Assembly (NCBI GenBank): GCA_964017045.1
Contig: OZ024809.1
Span: forward strand, 14,266,307 to 14,330,306
Reading direction: 5' to 3'
Length of the DNA: 64,000 nucleotides
Source: Omphiscola glabra
Lineage: Eukaryota; Mollusca; Gastropoda; Lymnaeidae
The first letter of the stretch is position 1; every line of letters begins with the position of its first letter. The position numbers and the translations under genes are program-made. Shown here piece by piece: positions 49,401 to 61,400 of this stretch. The notes under the pieces are model-generated. The model ran no database searches and was not told where the DNA came from. It saw only the letters and a program-made list of their open reading frames with translations.

Positions 49401-52400
49401 TCAAGCACTGGTGTCATCAAGTTCACCTTCTTCTTTGTTTAGGATTTTCGTGTCAGCCACAGCAATATACCTGCGAATTTCAGCATCAAATCATTCAGCG
49501 TTAAACACTATGTCACTATGTAAATAAGCAAAGCTTTTTTTATTTCATAAATAAAACCCGTTAAATTAAAAAAAAAAAAATGTATTAAAAAAAAGGAACA
49601 AAGTGAAGCCAATCAAACACAGGGGAAAAAAAACAAAAATAAAACTGGGAGGGAAATCCCCCCCCCCCCCAAAAGACAAAACAAAACCCTCAACATTTTT
49701 GTAAATTCCTTTACAGATTTTCAAATTTTCCCCCACAAAACGAAGACATTTTTTTCCAGTGCATTAAAACCAATATGGACTAAAGTGAAAGATTTAAAAA
49801 AGATGTCAACACAGAAATCTAAAGAAGCCGTTGAGAGCCTACCGCTGAGAGTCTGCTGTTCACCATTTTAAAGGATAAACAAATGAAACTTGATGTATAT
49901 GAGTTACCCACCTTTAGGCTTGTTATGGATTGTCTTCTGCTTGAAGTTAGTTATCACTGCTTGCTTGACGTGGGCGGGAATGTTAAAATCTATTTTTTTT
50001 TTTAAAAATTAAAAAAAAATAAAAATAAATAAATACAAAAATAAACAGATTATTAAGTTATCATTTAGATTCGCAAGGTGGAAGAATTACGTCAAAAGTG
50101 TTTGGTCTAGATGAGGAGTGCACCTTTATGTTTACAATAATTTTTTTTTCTTCTAAAATATCACTTGTGGATATTAACTGTAATGAACAATTTTAAATTA
50201 TTTTTTTATGGGTTTGGCTAATGTTTTGGGAGAATGTAGTAAATCCACTTTCATCCCAAGCCAAAATCGGGGGTTCTGAATTTAGGGTTTTCATCTTCCA
50301 CATGAACAGCTGCCCGGCTGGGGTCAATTGTTCATTCCAGAAACTTACAATGTCATTGTGAAACAAAGAAACAACCTGGAACATCTTCAACTTACTGATC
50401 TAATTTACAGGCAGTGACTTAAAAAACATTTTTCAAACTAAAAAAAATCTGGCTCACTGTTTTCAGCATCGTCCTTGACCCTCCTCCTCTCATCTTGGAA
50501 TGCTTTGAGCCACCTCTGTTTGATGACCAACGTCTTGGCCACCAGGAGGTAGCACTTGTCTCTGTGTGTGTCATGGAGTTTCCAGGCGTTTCTCACCGTC
50601 ACATTGTATTGGGAGTCTGAGAACATGTTTGAAAATAATGGTTTCAGTTACTGTCACATTGCATTGGGAGTCTGAGAACGTGTTTGAAAATAATGGTTTC
50701 AGTTACTGTCACATTGCATTGGGAGTCTGAGAAGATGTTTGAACATAATGGTTTCAGTAATAGTTTCAATGTCAACTGTTTATCTCATTTTGTCAGTTAA
50801 AATAAGTTTGTCTTATTGGAAGAGAAACAAAAAAATAGTCAAAATAAATGACAATACAAGTGAGAGAAGATTTGTTCCGTGGCTTAATAAAATGGACGTA
50901 AGCTTTGAAAGAGCTTCTTTGAATGAAGAGGGTTAACATGAAAGAAAAGAAATCCGTAAAAAAAAGAGAAGATTTGTTCCGTGGCTTAATAAAATGGACG
51001 TAAGCTTTGAAAGAGCTTCTTTGAATGAAGAGGGTTAACATGAAAGAAAAGAAATCAGTAAAAAAAAAAAAAGAACCGAACTGACCTCTGCCGTCTGGTA
51101 AATTGAAGACCTTGCAGTCGTCCATGATGATACGTCCCTTGAAACAGAAGCTGGACTTCTTGAGGAGATCTTTCTTGCAGTAGATGAGCTGGTGGTCAAA
51201 GAGGAAGAAGTATCTCTCTTGCGACCACCCGGCGTGGTTCACTTTGTTGAGCTCCCCAGAGTAAATCAACTCGGAGCTGTCCTCCAGGATGTCTGGGCCC
51301 TGGAGATATACGGGGTATGTCAGCTACTCGAGGAGAATCGACATAATCAAGTAAATAAATTTTTTTTTTTAAAAAAGGGGATTTTTCATTTTGTCAGCCA
51401 AAGACTTTTAGATAATGCTTTCTATCAGTGTTGCGTTGCACTTCAAGCAGCAGTAGGTAAATCTCAATAACATTTTTTATTTCTAGTTTCAAAGTAATTT
51501 TGGAAAAAAACAAACTGGTCAGACCAGTGGTCGCTGCCTCATCAACCAGATGGCTTACTGTCTTACCTTACCAGTTGACAACCTGCCTATGCATATGTTA
51601 GGTCAAACTTATATAAATCTTTTGAATTCCCATTATGCTGATCTTTATTTAGCCAGGTGACATGCTGACTCATGCTTTGCAAGCTTAACAACTTTTCACT
51701 TTAGGAATAAGGGAATGTAATGTCCCCCAAATTTTGTTTGATAAAAAGTTACAGGGAGAAGGGAGCTGAGATGTAAGATGGTTTTTCAGCTCTCTACAAG
51801 AGAAATTTCTACAAGTGGAAAATAAGAGAAATTTCTGACCGACGCTGTTAACTGTTAAATTATCAAATAATGGTCAACAGAAGTGTAAGCAAGTGTCAAG
51901 TTTTTTTTTTAAAGTTAAACAAAACAAACTCCCTAACCATGTGGGAGGCTCTTTGGATGTTACATTACTCATGTCTGTTCAGAAAAGCCAGTCATTGTGA
52001 AGTGAGAAGCCCTGTGGTCAATCTATCATCACATCCACTCACCTCCCAGTCGTCCACCAGCAACTGCCAGGCCGCCAACTTTTCAATGCTCTCCATCTTC
52101 CTCTTCCTTTCGTTGATCAGCGTGGCTATCTTCTTCATGGCCTCCAGGGCGGCCTCCACGTAGCGATAGTCGGGGTGGTCATGGGGGGTGAACTTCAGCA
52201 GCTCCGCCAGCTGGAGGTGGTACTTGCAGATCTTCTGGACGGGGGTCAGTAAGAAGCCTTCCAAAGGAATCTCAATCATCTCTTGGAGAAGCCTGCAAGC
52301 CTGGAGAGTAACACAAGAAAAGAAACACCCTGTAGAAAGTGGAGCCTTCATACAGTGGTATAATGGACAAAGGGAAGGGGTATCCTTGCATGGTCTATTG

Positions 52401-55400
52401 ACCAGACAGAAGACATTTATAATATTTCATAGCCTCAGGTGACTGCAGAGTAATACAGTACGTAGGCCTGTACCCATATTAAGGTTGTACCCAAAAGCAC
52501 CTATTCATGTAAAAGCTTTGTACATAAGATAACAGGAAATAGCCTGTACTTACCTCAAAAAAATGCCTGTACCTCTTGTTCCGATACAGCTCCCTCAGCT
52601 CCTCACAGGCGGCGGGATGGTTGTTACAGTAATCAGAGTACATCTCAAATCCTTTGACCTGAGAATACAATTGGGGCGATTAACTTCCTCAAATTACTGT
52701 AACATCTTACTGTCTGGACTCACATAATCTGGGATACACCTGCACAACTCAATCATAAATGCAATCTTCAATCATTTAAAAATACAGGGCTACAAGTCAT
52801 GAGACATGTCACAGGGAGACTTGATGCCCAGACAACTGCTGTGATTAAGCCAGACAACTGCTGTGATTTAGCCAGACAACTGCTGTGATTAAGCCAGACC
52901 ACTGCTGTGATTAAGCCAGACCACTGCTGTGATTAAGCCAGACCACTGCTGTCAATAAGCCAGACAACAGCTGTCCATAAGCCAGACAACTGCTGTCCAT
53001 AAGCCAGACAACTGCTGTCATTAAGCCAGACAACTGCTGTCATTAAGCCAGACAAATGCTGTGATTAAGCCAGACAACTGCTGTGATTAAGCCAGACAAC
53101 TGTCCATAAGCCAGACAACAACTGTCCATAAGCCAGACAACTGCTGTCCATAAGCCAGACCACTGCTGTGATTAAGCCAGACCACTGCCGTGATTAAGCC
53201 AGACAACTGATGTGATTAGCCAGACAACTGCTGTCAATAAGCCAGACAACTGCTGTGATTAAGCCAGACAACTGCTGTCAATAAGCCAGACAACTGCTGT
53301 TATTAAGCCAGACAACTGCTGTCAATAAGCCAGACAACTGCTGTAATTAAGCCAGGCAACTGCTGTCATTAAGCCAGACAAATGTTGTGATTAAGCCAGA
53401 CAACAGCTGTCCATAAGCCAGACAACTGCTGTCATTAAGCCAGACAAATGCTGTGATTAAGCACCTTATTAATACAACTAATAAAATTAAAAGATTGCCG
53501 AGTGTTCTTCTGAAAAGTTACATTCTTCTGAAAAGTTACATGCTCCAGAAACAATTACCTTCTGTAAGAAGCACTGACCAATCTCACTCAGGTGCGGCTG
53601 GCCAGTGTTGATGCACAGTTCCAGGTGCTCCAGGAGCTGTGTGGCAAACAGGTAGATGTCCTCAATGTTACTGAAGATGATGGTCACTTTCTCTATGGGG
53701 AACATCTCAGGCCTCTTGCGAGCTTGTTTTACGTAACCCTGGGGGAGGTGTGCATTTTTACAATGTAACTTTTACATGACCCCAGGGAAATAGGAACTTT
53801 TTTATATGCAACTTATAATAACTTTTCTTGTACCTTTAACTTTGGGGAGATTAAAGCACAACAGACACTTTTAAGTTAATTAAGGGTAAAAAGCTTTGAG
53901 GATGTTTTGAAGCCTAAAAGCCCATTAGGACCTATGCAAAGACGATACAGGAGATGTGGCTGTGGGATTTAACTTAAAGATTTCATTTGCAACCAAAACA
54001 ATATCTTCCCTGCTGTGCTGATGAGTATTCAAACATGCTATTTAGCCAAAAGCTGGGGTGGGGGGGGGCCTGGAGGTTATTGGGGGTGACTGCGGATGCA
54101 TTTTGAACCTACATCTGGGGTTGCATTTAAGAGGAAAAAATAGCTTTTGAGAGCCAATGACACATTAATCCCACATCTACAGCAGGTACCCACCTCCACA
54201 ACATCCCTGAGATGTTTGACATACTCCCTCTCAGCGCCGATGATCTCATTGACAACGTTCGCTCTTGCCTGATGTTTGTCCAGGTAATTGGGCGCCATGG
54301 CGACATTCCCAGAATGCTGAGGGACAACCATTTCCTCCTTTTCTGCCAGCAGGAAGGCCAACTCCTCCTCCATTATGTCTTGGTTCACTCGCAGCTAATA
54401 CAAGGAAAATACTTTTAAAAATTTTTATTAAAAAATTCCTTTAAATAATTTAAAGACATTAAAAAAATATGTAAGACTTTTATTTTTTTGGTGTGGAATT
54501 ATTTATCAGAGAAGCTTTTGAAGCTTTAGTATGTTAGCTTCTTATACCCAAATTATTATATTCACCTTAAGTATATACACTCTTTCATCCACACCAGTGT
54601 ATAAATATTACTGTATTTATCATCCATTTGAAGTCGAAAACAACATGATCATTGTTATTATCTGACACACAATGACCTCACATAAACACAACATGACCAC
54701 ACATAATCACAACATGACCTCACAACAACACAACATGACCTCACAACAACACAACATGACCTCACAACAACACAACATGACCTCACAACAACACAACATG
54801 ACCTCACCCTGACATAGTTTGTAGGGAACCAGCCCTCGTGCCCATCCAGTACTCCGAACCACCAGTGCTTGTCCGAGGCGTCCGTCACACATATCAGATC
54901 CCCGGCTCTGAACCCCAACTCGTCTGGGTCCATGGTCACATGATCCCACAGGGCCTCAGCGTAGGTCAGGTGCTCATCACCGTAGATCTGTAAGCAATCA
55001 GACGTAAGTAGGCAAAGCAAATCAGACCCAACATCTTATGTCACAAGACGAAAATAAGAGGTTAATAGAAATAAGGGGGTAATAGAAGTAAGAGGGTAAT
55101 AGAAGTAAGAGGGTAATACAAATAAGAGGGTAATGGAAGTAAGAGGGTAATAGAAATAAAAAACTAGCAATTCATTTATAACACTGTTCAACCTAAGGTC
55201 TTTAGCCTGATCTTTTCCACCTATGATGGCTCTATGGTCCACTGACCATAGCACAAGGGTCCACTATAGAATCAGCCAGCTTCATTACACAGTTATGCTC
55301 TTGTCTGAATTACACCTGATTACATCTGAATTACATCTGATTACACTTGATTACATGTTCCACATAAGTCTGGTCTTGATTAATCATATCAAGGAAATGA

Positions 55401-58400
55401 GGAGCTGGCAGCCCTGGGGTTGGATGTTTTCTACTCACAAAGTGAAGGAGATCAAAAGTAACCATGTATTACAAAACAAAAAAACAAGAGACACACCAGA
55501 AGACTTTTGATGTCTTGAGAAGACTTTTGATGTCTTGAGAAGACTTTTGGTGTCTTGAGAAGACTTTTGATGTCTTGAGAAGACTTTTGATGTCTTGAGA
55601 AGACTTTTGATGTCTTGAGAAGACTTTTGATGTCTTGAGAAGACTTTTGGTGTCTTGAGAAGACTTTTGATGTCTTGAGAAGACTTTTGATGTCTTGAGA
55701 AGACTTTTGATGTCTTGAGAAGACTTTTGATGTCTTGAGAAGACTTTTGATGTCTTGAGCAGACTTTTGATGTCTTGAGAAGACTTTTGGTGTCTTGAGA
55801 AGACTTTTGATGTCTTGAGAAGACTTTTGATGTCTTGAGAAGACTTTTGATGTCTTGAGAAGACTTTTGGTGTCTTGAGAAGACTTTTGATGTCTTGAGA
55901 AGACTTTTGATGTCTTGAGAAGACTTTTGATGTCTTGAGAAGACTTTTGATGTCTTGAGAAGACTTTTGATCTCTTGAGAAGAATTTTGATGTCTTGAGA
56001 AGACTTTTGATGTCTTGAGAAGACTTTTGATGTCTTGAGAAGACTTTTGATGTCTTGAGAAGACTTTTGATGTCTTGAGAAGAATTTTGATGTCTTGAGA
56101 AGACTTTTGATGTCTTGAGAAAACTTTTGATGTCTTGAGAAGACTTTTGATGTCTTGAGAAGACTTTTGATGTCTTGAGAAGACTTTTGGTGTCTTGAGA
56201 AGACTTTTGATGTCTTGAGAAGACTTTTGATGTCTTCAGAAGACTTTTGATGTCTTCAGAAGACTTTTGATGTCTTGAGAAGACTTTTGATGTCTTGAGA
56301 AGACTTTTGATGTCTTGAGAAGACTTTTGATGTCTTGAGAAGACTTTTGATGTCTTGCTATGTCCTCTTCATTCATGAGTTTTAAAAAAATGGGACAATT
56401 GTTTTATCTGAATGCCTCACAAATGTAGAGGACCTTTCTAAGGATTGTCGGGGGGGGGGGGGGGTGTCAACACATTGTATAGTTAGCCATAATGAGGATA
56501 TCCTGCTGGCTGGTTAATGAATGGGATATAAAGCAAGATCCTAATTAATGTTAACTCTGTGTACAAATAGTTTTTTTTGTTTGGGATAGAGCAAGTCATC
56601 CCTTTTAAACAAGGGACAAATGGGGTGGGGGGGGGGTACCAGAGGGACTTTCTTAAACAAGGGACAAATGGGGTGGGGGGGTACCAGAGGGACTTTCTGC
56701 CCTGGGCTCACAACGTTCTGTAGCACTAACATTACAAATGTTAAAAATCACAGAAACATTTCAGTTTTTCCTTTAAATACAATTTGGGCGCCTGGAAGTT
56801 GGGATGGAAATAGATGGGAAGTGAAAAAAGGGCAAAAAAGGGGGGGGGGGGGCATGTTCAATTGATGACTGTTGGAAGAAACTTTCTTTTTTGTAATTCT
56901 ACCAGAAGTTGTCATCTTTGATGTGTGATGTTGTAATGTCACTGGATACATCTCTAGCAAAACTATAAAGTCTGGGAGAGTTTTTTTAAATGAAGAATCA
57001 GCTGTTGCCCAAGCGTTAAATTTCAGATACACCTTGGCATTAACGGTTTGGCAGGAAGTGATGGAATAATGTCAAGAACCCATTTGGAACATCTTGTCAT
57101 TAACGGTTTGGCAGGAAGTGATGGAATAATGCCCAGAGCCCATTTGGAACTTAGTCTCAAGTCTCAGAGGTTTGTTTAACTGTAGAATATGTAGGTCCCC
57201 AGATGGCGGTAGTTTGCAGTCAAAAGTTTCATTCCCTTAGATAAGACACCTGTGGCTCATCAAATCATATGTGCCTGGATTTGTGTCGATTTAATGTCAT
57301 GACCTCGAGTCAAATTGTGCTGGTGTCTACATGTGTGGGTGTCAACATGTGTGGGTGTCAACATGTGCTGGTGTCTACATGTGTGGGTGTCAACATGTGT
57401 TGGTGTCTACATGTGTGGGTGTCAACACACTTAACCACAAAACCTACCTATGGTGACATTACTTATTGAAAATACTGTAAATACATCATGAAAGAACAAC
57501 TGTATTTCAATTATGATTTCAAGCCTTGACAAATCCTTCAATAAAATAGATGCTGTTGACAAGTACTGTAATCTTTGCTACAGTGCTGTTGACAAGTACC
57601 ATAATCTTTGCTACAATGCTGTTGACAAGTACCGTAATCTTTGCTACAATGCTTTTGAGATGTACTGTAATCTTTGCTAACACAAAACTCTAAAACACAC
57701 ACCTCAGCTACCTAAATGGAATTTACATCACACTAAGTCCACATACTCATGTCGACTTTCTAAATGGAATTTACATCACACTAAGTCCACATACTCATGT
57801 CAACTTCCTAAATGGAATCTACATCACACTAAGTCCACTTACTCATGTCAACTTCCTAAATGGAATCTACATCACACTAAGTACACATACTCATGTCAAC
57901 TTCCTAAATGGAATCTACATCACACTAGTTCCACATACTCATGTCAACTTCCTAAATGGAATCTACATCACACTAGTTCCACATACTCATGTCAACTTCC
58001 TAAATGGAATCTACATCACACTAGTTCCACATACTCATGTCAACTTCCTAAATGGAATCTACATCACACTAAGTCCACTTACTCATGTCAACTTCCTAAA
58101 TGGAATCTACCTCACACTAACCCTAACAAAGTCCACATACAAACTTTCTCATAGATTATAGAAAGGCCTTTTTAAAAAAAAATATACATATATTTTAACC
58201 AAAAAAATGTAACCTTGATAAAACTTACGCCAAATTGATGTGACTATCGATTTTGTTGATTTCGTGAGATTGATACTCTCAAGTACAGGAAACTCACCAT
58301 CTCCAGCTCCTAGTGTCCCTGACTCACACACATGGGCAGACGACAAACAAATTCAATACATGGGGTACAGGGAAGAGGGGCGGGGTGGCCTGTGGCGGTT

Positions 58401-61400
58401 GTCTTTTCGTTTTAAAGGAAAGTTTATGAAAAAGGAAGATTTAAATGGGAATAAGTAATAAAATAGAAATATTTCATCATAACGGTTCATTGTCTACATA
58501 GCAGCTACATACAGATATTCATGCAAGGCTCGTGTAACCAGTTCCCAGTAGCCCACCCCCGTGGATCTGCCCATGATGACATTTTGATTAGCTTCCAAAT
58601 CAAGTTTGTGTCAACACGAAACATCACAGTGATGACCTTTGACCCGCCATGACCCTTGACCTGCCATCAGCTGAGTTGGAATTTGTTGTGCTTTAGATAG
58701 ATGGAATTATTTATGGACCTAACACACTTGACTGGATCACAAGACACCGTAAAAGACATGTGCTGAAGCGGCACTGAGCACCAGACTCTTGGCCGACCAC
58801 TCACGAAGAGCGGCGTCCCCAACCCCGATCCGGCGCTTCGTAACAGTTACAGCCGAACCGAGGCCGAAGGCCTCCCCGCTGCTAATCAGCGGTTGCGAGA
58901 AAGCTTGGCTCACGACCCCCCCACGTAAAATTGGGGCCGTTTGTTCAAATGGGCCCGGAAAACCGACCAAGCAGGGCTGACTAACCACCGACATGCTCAA
59001 GCCTCCGCGGCACGAGCGACCAGCCCCAATAGTTTCTATCCAAAGCGCCGCAATCAAAGATTGTCGGACAACGGGGCACCAGATAACTTAGACTTGACCA
59101 GACAATAGACACCAGATAACTTAGACTTGACCAGACAATAGACACTGTCTTACTTAGACTTGACCAGTCAATGGACATCAATCTTGCTTAGACTTGACCA
59201 GACAATAGACAGTCTTACTTAGACTTGACCAGACAATAGACACCAGATAACTTAGACATGGTCAGACAATAGACGGTCTTACTTAGACTTGACCAGACAA
59301 TAGACACAAGATAACTTAGACTTGACCAGACAATAGACACTGTCTTACTTAGACTTGACCAGTCAGTGGACACCAATCTTGCTTAGACTTGACCAGACAA
59401 TAGACAGTCTTACTTAGACTTGACCAGACAATAGACACCATTTAACCTAGACTTGACCAGACAATAGACACTGTCTTACTTAGACTTGACCAGACAATAG
59501 ACAACAAATAACTTAGACTTGGTAAGAATTTATCATTTTAGTTCAGTAGTGTTACCTCCCCCATTCCAAAAAAAAAGAATAAAAAAAATAAAAATCAAAA
59601 TACACATGCTAATTGGACGGACCTGGTCCAGAGCAGCCAGCATGACATGGGACGTCCGAGTGCTGAGCGATTTCTCTGGGTAATCCACGGAATACTCTGA
59701 CTCATCTGATGACTCCTCACCTCCGCTCTGGTGACTTGTGATGCTCTGGCTGTCTGAACCTAAGATGGACGCACAAGAAACTTACAGAATAAGCAGGTTC
59801 GTCCCAATGGGCTGGGAAACCTTGAAATGTCCCAATTTTTCCCTTTATCACCCACACACAAAGCAAACCAGTATGGTCTCACTAGCTTAACTCCTGTGGA
59901 CACCCCATCATTCAAACAATATGATTATGTCCCATTCCTCCTGATCATCATCATCATCAGGTCCCGTAGTCCTTCGACCGTTGGGGCGCCACAGATGACA
60001 TGTACACTATTCTTCTCCATTCCTCTCGGTCTTCTGATACAAAGGGCCTTTAGGCGAGTGCCATAAGGCGTACAAGTATTATTGAATGTGGGAGATGACA
60101 TTCAACACTTCATCCCAAAAGCTGCCAATTAAGACTGACTCGCCAATTAAGCTAAAGTAATGCTTCTTCCTGGACAGCAGGTCCAGATGCCAAGTAAGAC
60201 TCACTCGCCAATTAAGCTAAAGTAATGCTTCTTCCTGGACAGCTGGTCCAGATGCAAAGTAAGACTCACTCGCCAATTAAACTAAAGTAATGCTTCTTCC
60301 TGGACAGCAGGTCCAGATGCCAAGTAAGACTCACTCGCCAATTAAGCTAAAGTAATGCTTCTTCCTGGACAGCTGGTCCAGATGCAAAGTAAGACTCACT
60401 CGCCAATTAAGCTAAAGTAATGCTTCTTCCTGGACAGCTGGTCCAGATGCCAAGTAAGACTGACTCGCCAATTAAGCTAAAGTAATGCTTCTTCCTGGAC
60501 AGCTGGTCTAGCTGCCAAGGAAGACTGACTCACCAATTCAGCTAAAGTATGGACAGCTGGTCCAGCTGCCAAGGAAGACTCACTCACCAATTAAGCTAAA
60601 GTATGGACAGCTGGTCCAGCTGCCAAGGAAGACTGACTCACCAATTACGCTAAAGTATGGACAGCTGGTCCAGCTGCCAAGTAAGACTGACTCGCCAATT
60701 CAGCTAAAGTATGGACAGCTGGTCCAGCTGCCAAGTAAGACTGACTCACCAATTAAGCTAAAGTAATGCTTCTTCCTGGACAGCTGGTCCAGCTGCCAAG
60801 TAAGACTGACTCGCCAATTAAGCTAAAGTATGGACAGCTGGTCCAGCTGCCAAGGAAGACTGACTCACCAATTAAGCTAAAGTATGGACAGCTGGTCCAG
60901 CTGCCAAGGAAGACTGACTCACCAATTAAGCTAAAGTATGGACAGCTGGTCCAGCTGCCAAGGAAGACTGACTCACCAATTCAGCTAAAGTATGGACAGC
61001 TGGTCCAGCTGCCAAGGAAGACTGACTCAACAATTAAGCTAAAGTATGGACAGCTGGTCCAGCTGCCAAGGAAGACTCACTCACCAATTAAGCTAAAGTA
61101 TGGACAGTTGGTCCAGCTGCCAAGGAAGACTCACTCATCAATTAAGCTAAAGTATGGACAGCTGGTCCAGCTGCCAAGGGAGACTCACTCACCAATTCAG
61201 CTTAAGTATGGACAGCTGGTCCAGCTGCCAAGGAAGACTCACTCATCAATTAAGCTAAAGTATGGACAGCTGGTCCAGCTGCCAAGGGAGACTCACTCAC
61301 CAATTCAGCTTAAGTATGGACAGCTGGTCCAGCTGCCAAGGAAGACTCACTCACCAATTCAGCTAGAGTATGGACAGCTGGTCCAGCAGCCAAGGAAGAC

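Larger units (their letters stand above)
54988..59622 (-). other. Gene B intron 3
   Basis: 4.6 kb, mostly arrays (55.04-55.16, 55.5-56.36, 57.3-57.4, 57.55-57.68, 57.7-58.1, 59.1-59.5 kb), a GC-rich island at 58.74-59.08 kb, and duplicated G-rich blocks near 56.6 kb. No other exon found. Confidence 0.6.
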
